From Paulinella micropora (taxonomy: Eukaryota; Cercozoa; Imbricatea; Euglyphida), in assembly GCA_009731375.1 (NCBI GenBank), contig BJOX01000172.1, forward strand, positions 424,888-468,194: 43,307 nucleotides of DNA, written 5' to 3'. A program made the position numbers and the translations under genes. Below the pieces are notes generated by a model. The model ran no database searches, had not been told where the DNA came from, and worked only from the letters and a program-made list of their open reading frames with translations. Below, piece by piece: positions 25,219 through 34,302 of this stretch (position 1 is its first letter; each line of letters opens with the position of its first letter).

Positions 25219-26607
25219 TTATTCAATACCTTTCTTTTTTTTCAATCGGCTACTCCGTCGCACTGGTTGGCTTACCCCGTTTTCGTCTATTAACTTATAA
25301 CCCGCTTTCTTTTTCTCCGTCGTGGTTTCCTCTGTCTGCTTTGCTTCAGTGGTTTGCTTTGTTTCCTCCGTCGTGGTTTCGTTTTTACTCATTACAAATT
25401 GATTTACAATAACAGCCCCAATCCCGCTTATTTTTCTGAGTGTCGTATTCGTAATTGCCCCGCCGTAGTCATTCCAAATTTTATTTAATAACTCAAACTT
25501 ATCTTCACGACTTGCTTTTTTCCCCAAGGGCTTATATTTGCAGTCGTCGTCGTCCTCGTTTTCGCTTTCTGCCCCTTTGACATTCAGACATAAGTCAATT
25601 TTCCGTCTCAATTCTTCCAACTCGGTTTTTATTCCTTCTTCCATCATCTCACGGGGGTCCGCAACATTCACCCAACTATAAGAAAAACTCGTAAGCATAT
25701 CGCCGTGTCCTAAAACACTGCTTATCCATGTGTTGAAATTTGTTGTTTTCGGGTCAGCAAAATTTGTATATGACAAACTCGCATATAATTTTCTTAACAT
25801 ACTGCTTCTCTGTGTGTAATTTGCCAACCACGGGAAAATCTTTATTATTCGTTTGTTTAATTCGTTGTTTTTCTGTTTGTCTAATTGTCCCTCTTTGTTG
25901 ATAATAACTGCTTTCTTTTTCTTGAAGTGGTTTCTTATTGAATTTACTTGTTCAATAACAAAAGAAGGAGTAAATAAAACAACAGGTCTCTCAGTCCAGT
26001 TCTTTTTTTGTCCCTCTCTCTTTTTTGCTAAGTTATCAACCCTTAGCCAACTTGGTTTGTCAGGTATTTATTCATAAGTGTTTTTGTCAAATATCTCAAC
26101 AGGTCGCGCCCCTATTGCTAACATTAAAGCCAGCAACTTTAAATAAGGGTCATTACTTAAAATCATTTCATTCATTTTTGCCATTACCTCCCGCACATCA
26201 ATCTGTATTTTTGGTTCGTTTTTCGCTTTGACATCTTTTTTATATCCTTCAACAATTTCTATTCGTTCGTCTTCATTGATATTGAAATATTTGTCCAATT
26301 TACTCATTTCATAAACCTTCTTGCTTTGATTTGGCTTGATTGCACTCGTTCTCACTTCAGAAAGCATTTGCTTCCTTGAAGTCGTATTTGGATAAATAAT
26401 GGCGTATTTTGTATAAACAATTTGCATTGCTTTTAGCATTTCATCGTCTGTTGTTGTTTTACTAAATAATAACAAAATAGCATTATGAAAAGCCTTTGAC
26501 GGCTTCGCATCACTCGTAAAAAAGTTTGACACTACATTATATATTTTTTCTTCTGTGTCCGCCACATTTAACTGCTTTATAAATTTTCTGTCTGTCTCGT
26601 TCCACAT
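25219..26607 (-). pseudogene. Tyrosine recombinase of copy C, one nonsense codon
   Basis: 462 codons from the ATG of MWNETDRKF. GARPVEIF (box I), SSMLRKLY and VLGHGDMLTSFSY (box II, nucleophile tyrosine) are all present, with a Lys/Glu/Thr-rich C-terminal tail. Codon 180 is TAA (26068-26070), where copy A has TTA in YELIPDKPSW; the rest of the frame is open. A segment REGQKKNWTERP in the middle is missing from copy A. The gene faces outward end-first: its 5' end lies about 125 bases from the foldback repeat at 26734. The role would be integration, excision or resolution of element ends. Confidence 0.8.
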
Positions 26608-26733
26608 TCTGCCCGTGGTTGCTTCGTTCGTGTCCAGTGCCCGCAAGTTGTATATTAAAATCGTCCATATTTTTTCTCAATATGAAAAAATATTTAATTA
26701 TTAACTTTTTCTTTTTATTCCTTATGTTTTTTA

Positions 26734-27133
26734 TGATCATTTATCAATAATAGACAGGTCTATCTCGTATATCATAAAATAAGCCTTAGAAACATATAAA
26801 ACACACAGGAAGACAGAAAACACACCTATGTTTTACAAAAACACACCTTTGTTTTGACAAAAATACTACAAACTAAGCACACTAAGAGAGATTTGGTCAA
26901 AATGACGACAAAAATCATATAAATGAAATTTATATATATTTTATAATAATAAAATATGGTTTTTGTGTCGTCATTTTGACCAAATCTCTCTTAGTGTGCT
27001 TAGTTTGTCGTATTTTTGTCAAAGCAAAGGTGTGTTTTTGTAAAACATAGGTGTGTTTTCTGTCTTCCTGTGTGTGTTTTATATGTTTCTAATGCTTATT
27101 TTATGATATACGAGATAGACCTGTCTATTATTT
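26734..27133. repeat. 400-bp foldback repeat (near-perfect palindrome)
   Basis: Two arms of about 190 bases in inverted orientation, separated by about 35 AT-rich bases. The arms share TAATAGACAGGTCTATCTCG at the outside, CACACCTATGTTTTACAAAA in the middle and TTGGTCAAAATGACGACA inside, with few mismatches. No coding potential. Another half lies at 1873-2096. It could be a non-autonomous foldback MITE, or the joined terminal repeats of element 1 in head-to-head form. Confidence 0.85.
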
Positions 27134-27162
27134 ATATATATATATATATATATATATTCATG
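27131..27162. repeat. TA dinucleotide tract
   Basis: A run of TA adjoins the foldback repeat, as it does at 1849-1872. Either the repeat inserts into TA tracts or it carries one. Confidence 0.8.
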
Positions 27163-28030
27163 TAATTACTAAAATTCTACGATAGTCCTGAAACAACCCT
27201 TTTGCTATTTTGTCCCGCGCGGATGGTGCATATTAGCATAAGTCTCTCGGCCGGTCCGGACCAAAAACTACATTTACTATCCACAATCACAACCTTTCCA
27301 CAACCACAACTTTCCGAGTTGTTTCTCTATTTTTCTACTCACTGATGCCACCAGTTGATATGGTCGAAATACAGAGTGATTCGAACGAAAAAGCTAATGC
27401 AGAAATGTCACTATGTGTTGTATTTTTCGACTGTATCACACCTGGTGGAGCCAGGTGGCAGGAAACTAATGATTTTTGTGGTGGCAGGATTCTGTGTTTT
27501 TTTAACAGCCAAACTTTGCGGCTTTCCCCTGCAAAATTGGTTGGTCCGTTTTGATCGGGGAAAGTGACAATCGACTTTTCAAGCCAAGTTCTATCAGAAT
27601 CTATAATAAAAACTTTTGTGGTGGGCGGTGACACAGGACCGCCACCCACAAGTGTGGGTCCTCTTATTTTTGAAATACGTACCAGCTACAAATTTTTTAA
27701 AATAACATTGACCGCAGCAGCCGCAGTAGCAGCAGAAGCAGCCGCGAGCAGCGGGAGTGAGACTTCTGCCGCGAGTGACTCTCAGCCGCAGCAGCAGCCG
27801 CCGCAGTTGGATCTCGTTTAATATTAAAATCATTTTTATTATATCTCTTCCACTTCACATTCAGATTCTACCGGGTTGTAAGTATTTTACTAAACTAGTG
27901 TTTGCGTAAAATATTAATAAGGCTCATGATCACGATGAAGCTTCAAGAATAGAGCGGCGGAGTAATGAATATTTTCAACTGTTTAGCAGAAATAATGTTT
28001 TATTGTATATTAATACTACAAAAATTATTA
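27163..28030. other. Noncoding region with a CAG/GCA-rich patch
   Basis: No convincing gene. A short plus-strand frame (27564-27821) is made of Ala/Gln/Ser repeats from CAG/GCA triplets at 27705-27810 and is probably spurious. A GC-rich hairpin lies near 27625-27655 (GGCGGT, loop, ACCGCC). An AATAAA on the minus strand at 27999-28004 would serve as polyadenylation signal for the transposase gene. Confidence 0.5.
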
Positions 28031-29722
28031 TTAGTTTTCATCATCTAAATTGAGTCGGCGACGTTTGTTCCTGTTCTCCGAAGTTGTGTTCGGCCGCAGG
28101 ATTTCCTCTACGCGCAATTGTGCTACCATAGCTTCACGTCTGAGACACAATCGATTACGAGCTGAGCTGGCAGGATTTGCGGTGAGGAGATCCTGAACCT
28201 CAAAATCATCAATAAGTCTTCCATACTCATCAGCCACCTGTATATGTCCAAGCTGTGAACTATTTTCAATTCTGTGAGAAGACTCTATACAAAAATTATG
28301 CAAACGAAAGCAAGAAGTAAGAATTGCAAGTGTGCCAGCGAAAGATGTAGTGATCGGCTTCCACAAAATACCCCATCGAGCAGTAAGCATTCCAAACGCT
28401 CGCTCCACATGTATGCGAAGCTGAGATAAATGGAAATTAAAAGATTCTTTGTAAGGATCGATTCTGCGGATGAATTTGCCTTTGTAAGGGACCAGCAAAT
28501 ATTCATGAGGAATGTATCCATTGTCACCAACGAGGTAATGTTTGAGAGGAAGTCTCTTTAACATGTCGTCAAGACCGCTGACTGTATACGCAAGCTGATC
28601 ATGCGTCGAACCCGCGCATCTCACGTCAGCCCAACGAAATCGGAGATCAGGTCCGCACGCTAGCTGTGCATTGATGCCGAAGTAGCCTTTCCTGCATAAA
28701 TATTTTATCCTTATTATTATCAGAAAGTATATGAGGCATGCAAAGAATCTTACCTGCAGAATATTTTATAGGATTGGGAACTTCATGAGGCTGAGGACAA
28801 GGGATCTTGAAAATAATGTCATCGATAGCGAGAAGGCAACCATCGAAAATGTGAGGCACAGAAGATAGAGACTGCCACCCAGCGGCCAGACTTTCAAACT
28901 CACTTTCATCTGGAAATTTCATAGACTCACCCAGCAGACTGTCACGATTCAACAGCAAAATAACGCGCCATAAACATTTATAAAAAGTACTTTCTCCAAC
29001 TCCGTGTAAGTCAGCAATGTCCAAGTAACTCCCCCCCGCAAGGAAACGCAAGGTCATAGATAGTTGTAACTCAGGTGCCACACTCGCATAACAGTGGGCT
29101 TTAGCACACGCCACCTCTAGCTCTGGTCGGAGCCGAGACAGAAGAGTATCAAATTGCTCTTTTGTCACTCTGTATCTCCGCTTAAACCTGCGATCTGACA
29201 AGGAAGCTACGCGAGTCTCCCAATCCATGCGGTGTCTTTTACTTCCAGGAGTGAAAGCCTTCTTCTGAGACAGCTAGAAAAGAAAAAAAAAAGAAAAGAA
29301 AAGAAAAGAAAAGAAAGCAAGCAAGAAGTCACACAGAAAGCTTAAGAGTCATAAAGAAGCTGGAAAAAAGGCAAGAAAAACGATCACCGATGTGTAAATG
29401 AAAGGAAATTAAAGAGAAAGAAGCGAGACGAAAGAAAAATGATAAAAAGAGACAACAAAGAAGAAAGTGAAAAAGAAGAAAGAAAGAAGAAAGAAAGAAG
29501 AAAGAAGAAAGAAACAGTGAAGAATTAAGAAAGAAGGAAAGAAAGAAGAAGCAAAAGGAGCAATGTAAACACCTTCGCCAAGGACGTGAGGAGTAGGAGT
29601 TCACCCAAGTCATCGCCATCCCACAGTTGTATGTGCTCAGTGGAAGAGAACAGCAGAATAGAAGCATCTGATGGTAGATGATGAGTAGTTGATAACCTAG
29701 AACTCGGCAAGAATTTTATCAA
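28031..29722 (-). CDS. PIF/Harbinger (HARBI1-like) DDE transposase, three exons
   Basis: Proposed exons: 29722-29573, 29264-28754 and about 28686-28031. Intron 1 (29572-29265, GT-AG) joins in phase 0 after LLLLTSLAK and spans a purine-rich tract. Intron 2 starts at GTAAG (28753) and ends at about 28687, restoring the frame into GYFGINAQLACGPDLRF. The DDE_Tnp_4 catalytic residues are present: CLLAIDDIIF, LVGDNGYIPHEY and HVERAFGMLTARW. A helix-turn-helix-like region with FDTLLSRLRPEL precedes them. Harbinger elements normally have a second Myb/SANT protein gene and TIRs with 3-bp target duplications; I did not find either. The gene has no stop inside the exons, so it could be active or domesticated. 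Exon 1 is the least certain part. Confidence 0.8.
29275..29560. repeat. Polypurine (GAAA/GAA) tract
   Basis: AAAGA and GAAAGAA repeats cover most of the proposed first intron of the transposase; as a pyrimidine-rich strand they lead into the 3' splice site. Small ORFs here are low complexity and rejected. Confidence 0.75.
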
Positions 29723-30053
29723 ATTCTAGCCTTCGTTCCAGGTTTTGTTCCTTCCTATTGATTATAAATACGAAGAAACAAAAACAGACCAGTAGCCTTC
29801 TACAGCACACTACGAGAAAAATGTATACATCATTAAATTGACCTTTTTCGTCTTCCTTTTTAGAAGCAACTCCGTTTCAACCACCTACCACACAAACAAG
29901 TATGGTAGATAAAATTCATTTGAAACAAGGAGGGCTTTCGCCCAATTTTTAAATTGAATACACACTAGTTTATACTCCTATGTGCAAAAGGAGTTAATGG
30001 TTATAACCACTTTTATTCAATTCGTTGTCTCTTGTATTTCTCATATGATTGAA
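29723..30053. other. Intergenic, nothing recognised
   Basis: AT-rich spacer between the transposase gene and the first gene of the second element. A short inverted pair (GTTTCAA and TTGAAAC, near 29873 and 29920) and a GGGCTTTCGCCC hairpin are present. The boundary of the Polinton-like remnant probably lies here, but I see no clear terminal repeat. Confidence 0.4.
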
Positions 30054-30496
30054 TTATTTCTGATGATTTTTTCCACTTTCAATCATCTTTCGTGCTTTTA
30101 TTTCATCATCAAGTCCAATTGGTTGATTTTCCGCACTTAACCAATGTTCAAATAATCTTAATTGTTTCTTCTTTCGTTCTTCTCTCTTTTTTTCTCTTTT
30201 CATTTGTTCAATTTTCTCTTTTCGTTCAACATCATCATTTCGTTTATTAAGCAACTCATCAAGAGCACTTCCTTCATTTATACATTCTTTCTTTTCTTTC
30301 TCTAATTCTATTCTTTCTCGTTCATTTCGTTCTAATTTACTTATTATATTATCATATTTGACATCATTATTAGCCTTGTCTCTTACTAAATCTCTTCGTG
30401 TTCATCTTGTAATTTCTCCAGCCATTTATTCTTTTCTTCTCTTTCAACATATTCACCTTCATTATTGTCAACACTGATACCATCATCCTCACTCAT
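30054..30496 (-). pseudogene. Charged coiled-coil protein, frameshifted
   Basis: The ATG at 30496 starts an acidic frame (MSEDDGISVDNNEGEYVE) that closes near 30390. The adjoining frame continues as a long Lys/Glu/Arg helix (KREKKREERKKKQLRLFEHW) to the stop at 30054. One indel near 30395 links them into about 147 residues. No family recognised. It lies at the left side of the element 2 remnant, and its membership of that element is inferred from base composition only. Confidence 0.4.
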
Positions 30497-30777
30497 TATT
30501 GCGAGGGTGAAAAAAGACGACAGAAAGCAGTCCAAAAGCAAAAAAGCAAAACTTTGCTGGTGTGCTTTTTTGCCTCACCTTTCTCGTGTGCGGTGGCCGA
30601 CCGAATAAGTAAAATGGAAAAACTAGTCAGGCGGGCGCATATCTCCCTCCATTTTTTTTTCTGGAACACTCCAAACCATGTGTTTTTCCTCGCGCTTTTT
30701 CATTCTGCGACTTTTTCAGAATTCCCAAAGTGAACAAGAGAAGAAGTCCAAACCATCGTCGTTTTTTGTGTGCATAG

Positions 30778-31284
30778 ATGGCGGACGACCCAACCACACA
30801 GGAGGAAGCAGAGGAACCAGAGGAGCCCCGCCCAGAAGACCCAGAAGTCAAGGTAAGGTTGTTGTTTGCTTCCTTTTGTAAAAAAAATGTGTTGCAGGCT
30901 TTGGCAGAGGCAGTGAGTGTTATGAGAATAGGCCTCATAACATCACAGAATATTCCAGCAGAGTTGGGGGCGAATATAGTTATCATTAGTCGCAGTCCTA
31001 ACAATAATATCAGAAAACCAGTTGAGAGTAAGGAAACATACTGGTTTGAGATAGACGAAAAGAACGGTGTCGCAAGACTTTACAACCAACGAAATGAAGG
31101 ATTACCTTCCATCAAATTGAATTGCTATAAGTCTAGGATGAGAAAGGATCAAATCCCTGAGCGGTTCGTTGTTCGTTTTACAGATGGAAGTTTCAAATTA
31201 TTTCGTCTCTGGGACAACATTGAAAATATTTCTAACTTCTACGGGCTCACCATCAAGACCGCTTATCGGGTCATCTTCGATTAA
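30778..31284 (+). CDS. Unknown protein gene with a 45-bp in-phase intron
   Basis: The open frame is continuous, but 30853-30897 has GTAAGG at its start and TTGCAG at its end, is T-rich, and encodes an out-of-character segment (VRLLFASFCKKN). Removing it leaves 153 residues: an acidic Glu/Pro-rich N-terminus, then a compact domain with ETYWFEIDEKNGVARLYN and ERFVVRFTDGSFKLFRLWDN. I do not recognise the domain. The intron suggests a host-expressed nuclear gene rather than a cytoplasmic virus gene. A 100-base GC-richer stretch upstream could be its promoter. Confidence 0.5.
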   Translation: MADDPTTQEEAEEPEEPRPEDPEVKVRLLFASFCKKNVLQALAEAVSVMRIGLITSQNIPAELGANIVIISRSPNNNIRKPVESKETYWFEIDEKNGVARLYNQRNEGLPSIKLNCYKSRMRKDQIPERFVVRFTDGSFKLFRLWDNIENISNFYGLTIKTAYRVIFD

Positions 31285-31417
31285 ACAACAAAAATTTACC
31301 AAAAATAAACTTTATTATGAATTCTCTTTCAAAATCGCTCCACTGCTTCATAATATTGTTTATTTTTGGTTTCTGCTGAGTTGACAGGAGACACTGCGAA
31401 TACAGGAAAGTTTTTCA

Positions 31418-32421
31418 TTAAATATCAAATTGGACTTTTGCTTTTCTTTCCCTTTTGCTAGTTCTTATGTTTTGTGGTTCTATTTCTTCTCTCTTTAGTA
31501 GTTCTTTAGTTTTCTTTTTTTTAATAACTTCTTTAGTTTGTTCTTTCATATCTTTTTCTTCGTCAATCGGCTTAATAAATTCAGTTTTCAATAAATCTCT
31601 AGGGCTTACTAACTCGTCATTATTTAATATTAACTTAAATCCGGAACGGCCTTTGACTTTATAAATAATTTTACTGAAAGTCTTTCCGTCTTTCGCGAAC
31701 ATTAGTTTTTGTTTTCCTTTCTCACACTATCGCCGACATTAAATTCATTAATTATTTTATCTCTTGTTATCACTTGCTTGTTTTTATCTCTCCCGAAAAA
31801 TACTTCCGCTGGTTTAGCCTGAATTCCTCTATGAACTTTATGATTATAAGCATCTACTAAGTCGTGAATATAACTAACCCAATCAAAATTACGATTGGTT
31901 TCAAATAAAAGGTCTAACCATCTTTTTATACTCCTTATAACTCTATCAACAACCGCTAAGGCTCTATGGTCGCCAACTTCAACCACATCATGTTTAATTC
32001 CATTTTCATTAAAATATTCACGAGTTGCTCCTTTATATTCTCCCCCGCTGTCAGTAGTAATTGATTTCGGTTTATATTTAATTGATTTTAAAGCATAATA
32101 GACTTCTTTTGCTGTTTTATTTTTTAATAGAATGATTATTAAATATCTTGAATGACAATCAATCCAAACAAGCATCCAAGCATAACCCTCATTTCCTTTC
32201 TTATCTTTTATTTTACTCATATCTGCTAAGTCAAGAAAGACTTGGTCTAATGGCTTATCAACCCATATAGTATTCCATATTTTCTGGTTCTTTTTCTGAT
32301 GATGGATTTCTAGTGCTTCTTCTTCTTTTGTTTTAACTACTTCTCCCGTAGGCATGGCTTCTAATTGACTATTACGATTTTGATTATCAACAATTGTATG
32401 TTTATGGTCTAAATCGGGCAT
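31418..32421 (-). pseudogene. Polinton-type rve integrase, one frameshift
   Basis: Start at the ATG at 32421 (MPDLDHKHTIVD). The catalytic core shows VFLDLADM (first Asp), SITTDSGGEYKG (second Asp) and HRALAVVDRVIRSIKR, where the third acidic residue sits but is Asp rather than Glu. The C-terminal part (IIYKVKGRSGFKLIL) resembles the chromodomain-like tail of Polinton and virophage integrases and lies in a different frame from 31702 on; a one-base loss in the AAAAC/AAAAAC run explains it. The enzyme inserts the element's DNA ends into the host chromosome. It belongs to a different element from the tyrosine recombinases. Confidence 0.8.
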
Positions 32422-32431
32422 TCTATATAGT
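32422..32431. promoter_or_regulatory. 10-base divergent spacer TCTATATAGT
   Basis: The integrase ATG (minus strand, 32421) and the ATG of the small gene on the plus strand (32432) are only 10 bases apart. The spacer is almost palindromic and contains TCTA on one strand and TATAGA on the other. Similar TATAGA stretches directly precede the ATG at 33216 and at 13649. TCTA-type late promoters near start codons are known in mavirus/CroV; likeness is suggestive only. Confidence 0.4.
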
Positions 32432-32686
32432 ATGAGATTTTCAAAGTCCAATGTAAAAAACAAAAAATATAAAGTCATTAGTCCAAAAGGTAAGGTTATT
32501 AATTTTGGGGATATCAGATACGAACATTATAAAGATCTCATAGGGTTATATTCACATTAGACCATCTGGATAAAGAAAGAAGAAAAAAGATACAGAATGA
32601 GAGCAAAGGCTATAAAAAATTCAAAAGGTGAATTAACTTATAATAATCCAGAGTATGCGAATTATTATTTTTATTATTATCTTTAG
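32432..32686 (+). pseudogene. Small viral protein resembling DUF5754, frameshifted
   Basis: The first frame has KYKVISPKGKVINFGD and YEHYKDLIGLYSH, very like the N-terminal part of small proteins of the DUF5754 kind found in large DNA viruses and Polinton-like viruses. It stops at 32560. The neighbouring frame reads LDHLDKERRKK, then the first frame resumes with GELTYNNPEYANYYFYYYL to the end. Two compensating indels within 60 bases account for this. The family's function is unknown; it is a useful marker that this region is viral. The assignment rests on my memory of the motif and needs a profile search. Confidence 0.55.
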
Positions 32687-32692
32687 TAATAT

Positions 32693-33216
32693 CTAAAACT
32701 TCAAAAACATCCGTGAGACATCATCACTTTTTTCTTTCTTATTTGTCTTTTCAGATTGATTATAAACATTAACAGAAATGTTTGATTTTTTCCTGTCCCT
32801 TTCTTAGGTTTCGGTTCTTCTTCTTCACTACTCTCACTTTCACTTCCTTCACTCTCCTCAGGCTCAGGCTCTGGTTTCTTACTCTTCTTCTTTTCTCTCT
32901 TAGTTTCCGCCTTCGCTCTTTTGATTTTCATTTTCGCCATCTTTTCTGCAATGATATCAGTGAAATCAACCTCATCTTCACTCTCACTCTGCTCAGGTGT
33001 GTCATCTTGTTCCTTCTCATTAAAAATGTCTGTTGCTAAATTCTTATTTTCTATCTCTGCTATTTTTCGTTCCATACCTTCGTCTTCGCTTTTAACCGCA
33101 TTTCGGTATTGTTCCAAAACCTTTTTGGCATGTTCCATTTTTCTCTGCTTTGCTTTTTGTTTAATTCCATCGACTGCTTTTCCCCAATTTTGTCGGCTCG
33201 CTTCAGGACTTGGCAT
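32693..33216 (-). pseudogene. Acidic/basic low-complexity viral protein with C-terminal frameshift
   Basis: From the ATG at 33216 (MPSPEASRQNWGKAVDGIKQ) the protein is helical, then becomes a charged Glu/Ser/Lys stretch. Near 32795 an A-run probably slipped: the called frame ends in an unlikely sequence at 32701, while another frame gives NQSEKTNKKEKSDDVSRMF and a stop at 32693. The start follows a TATAGA box. It could be a minor structural or scaffold-like protein judging from its place next to the fibre gene, but there is no direct evidence. Confidence 0.45.
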
Positions 33217-33276
33217 TCTATACTAAAATTTTTATTTTTTAGTATTTTTAAAATTAAATATTTATTATAATATACA

Positions 33277-34302
33277 ATGGGTAGTCAGTACAAAAGTTTA
33301 CTCGGCTTGTCAGAAATTGCTGTTGATAGTCTAAATATACTTAACCTTGACCTTACCAACACAAACATAGTCGGTCTGAATACAGACAGAGTGCCAGAAG
33401 ATTCCGACCCAATAAATCTTTATTATACAGATGCGCGATTTGATACAAGGCTCGCTTTAAAATCAACGACAGACATCAAAGAAGGAAAAAAATTATACTA
33501 TACAGAGCAACGAGTGAGGGACAACGACGAAGTTAAAGCCTCAACTCAACACCGCTCTAATACTTCCAATCCGCACCAAACAAGTTTATATAATTTGATA
33601 GACACAAACATATTTGCACAAGCGAGCGGACAATACTTAACTTACAACGATGTAGAATGCAAATGGAAGAATACAGCCCTTGGTTCAATTGATACACTTT
33701 CAGATGTGGTTATAACCGCACCAATAGCAATGAATAGTTATCTAACATATAATTCAATAAACTGGGTAAATAAAACATTTCCGATAAATGTTGATGAAAC
33801 AGGCAATATTAGTATGGGAAGGAAGAATATAACAGGAGTTAATTTACTAAATACCAAAGATGTTGATGAATGGATATTTGAGCACCAAGATAATAATGAT
33901 AAAGTGTCAGCAGCTGGAAGTATAGATAGCACAGCAATGTTACAATAACAGGCTTCCCAGCAGATAACCAACTGCTTATGTATAGCACGGGGCAATGGAG
34001 AAACACCACACCACCCTTTCTTAGATTAGACGGCACTGCTAGTATGACGGGGCCACTAAATATGGGCGGTTTTGCTATTTCAGGGGCTTCTACATATAAT
34101 GGAATTAATCTCGCAAATCTCGCAGTTGATGGTTCGGTGGTTAAACTAACAGGAGACCAAACCATAGGAGGAATTAAAACATTCAGCAACATAATAAATG
34201 CGAGTGTGGGTCTTGATATGAAAAGCCAAAGCATAACAAATGTAAATCTTGTTGATGGTGTGGATGTTTCCGTTCTTGATACTTCGGTTGTTAAAGAATA
34301 TG
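33277..34302 (+). pseudogene. Tail-fibre-like protein, frameshifted and cut by copy D
   Basis: The first frame (to 33948) has NLYYTDARFDTRLALKS and KKLYYTEQRV, repeats common in phage and virophage/Polinton-like fibre proteins. A shift near 33930 moves the frame to one containing FLRLDGTASMTGPLNMGG and LTGDQTIGGIKTFSN, the classic collagen-free fibre shaft motifs. The sequence then runs into the primase of copy D at about 34303, so the receptor-binding C-terminus is missing. Fibres mediate attachment of particles, so element 2 once had a virion stage. Confidence 0.75.

Noticed and set aside
27564-27821. Alanine/glutamine-rich plus-strand ORF as the second Harbinger gene
   Set aside because: No Myb/SANT tryptophan pattern; the sequence is a CAG/GCA repeat.
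29329-29722. Leucine/phenylalanine-rich ORF (29329-29667) as a membrane protein
   Set aside because: Arises from the polypyrimidine strand of the GAAA tract; only the start of the overlapping frame (29722-29573) is kept as exon 1 of the transposase.
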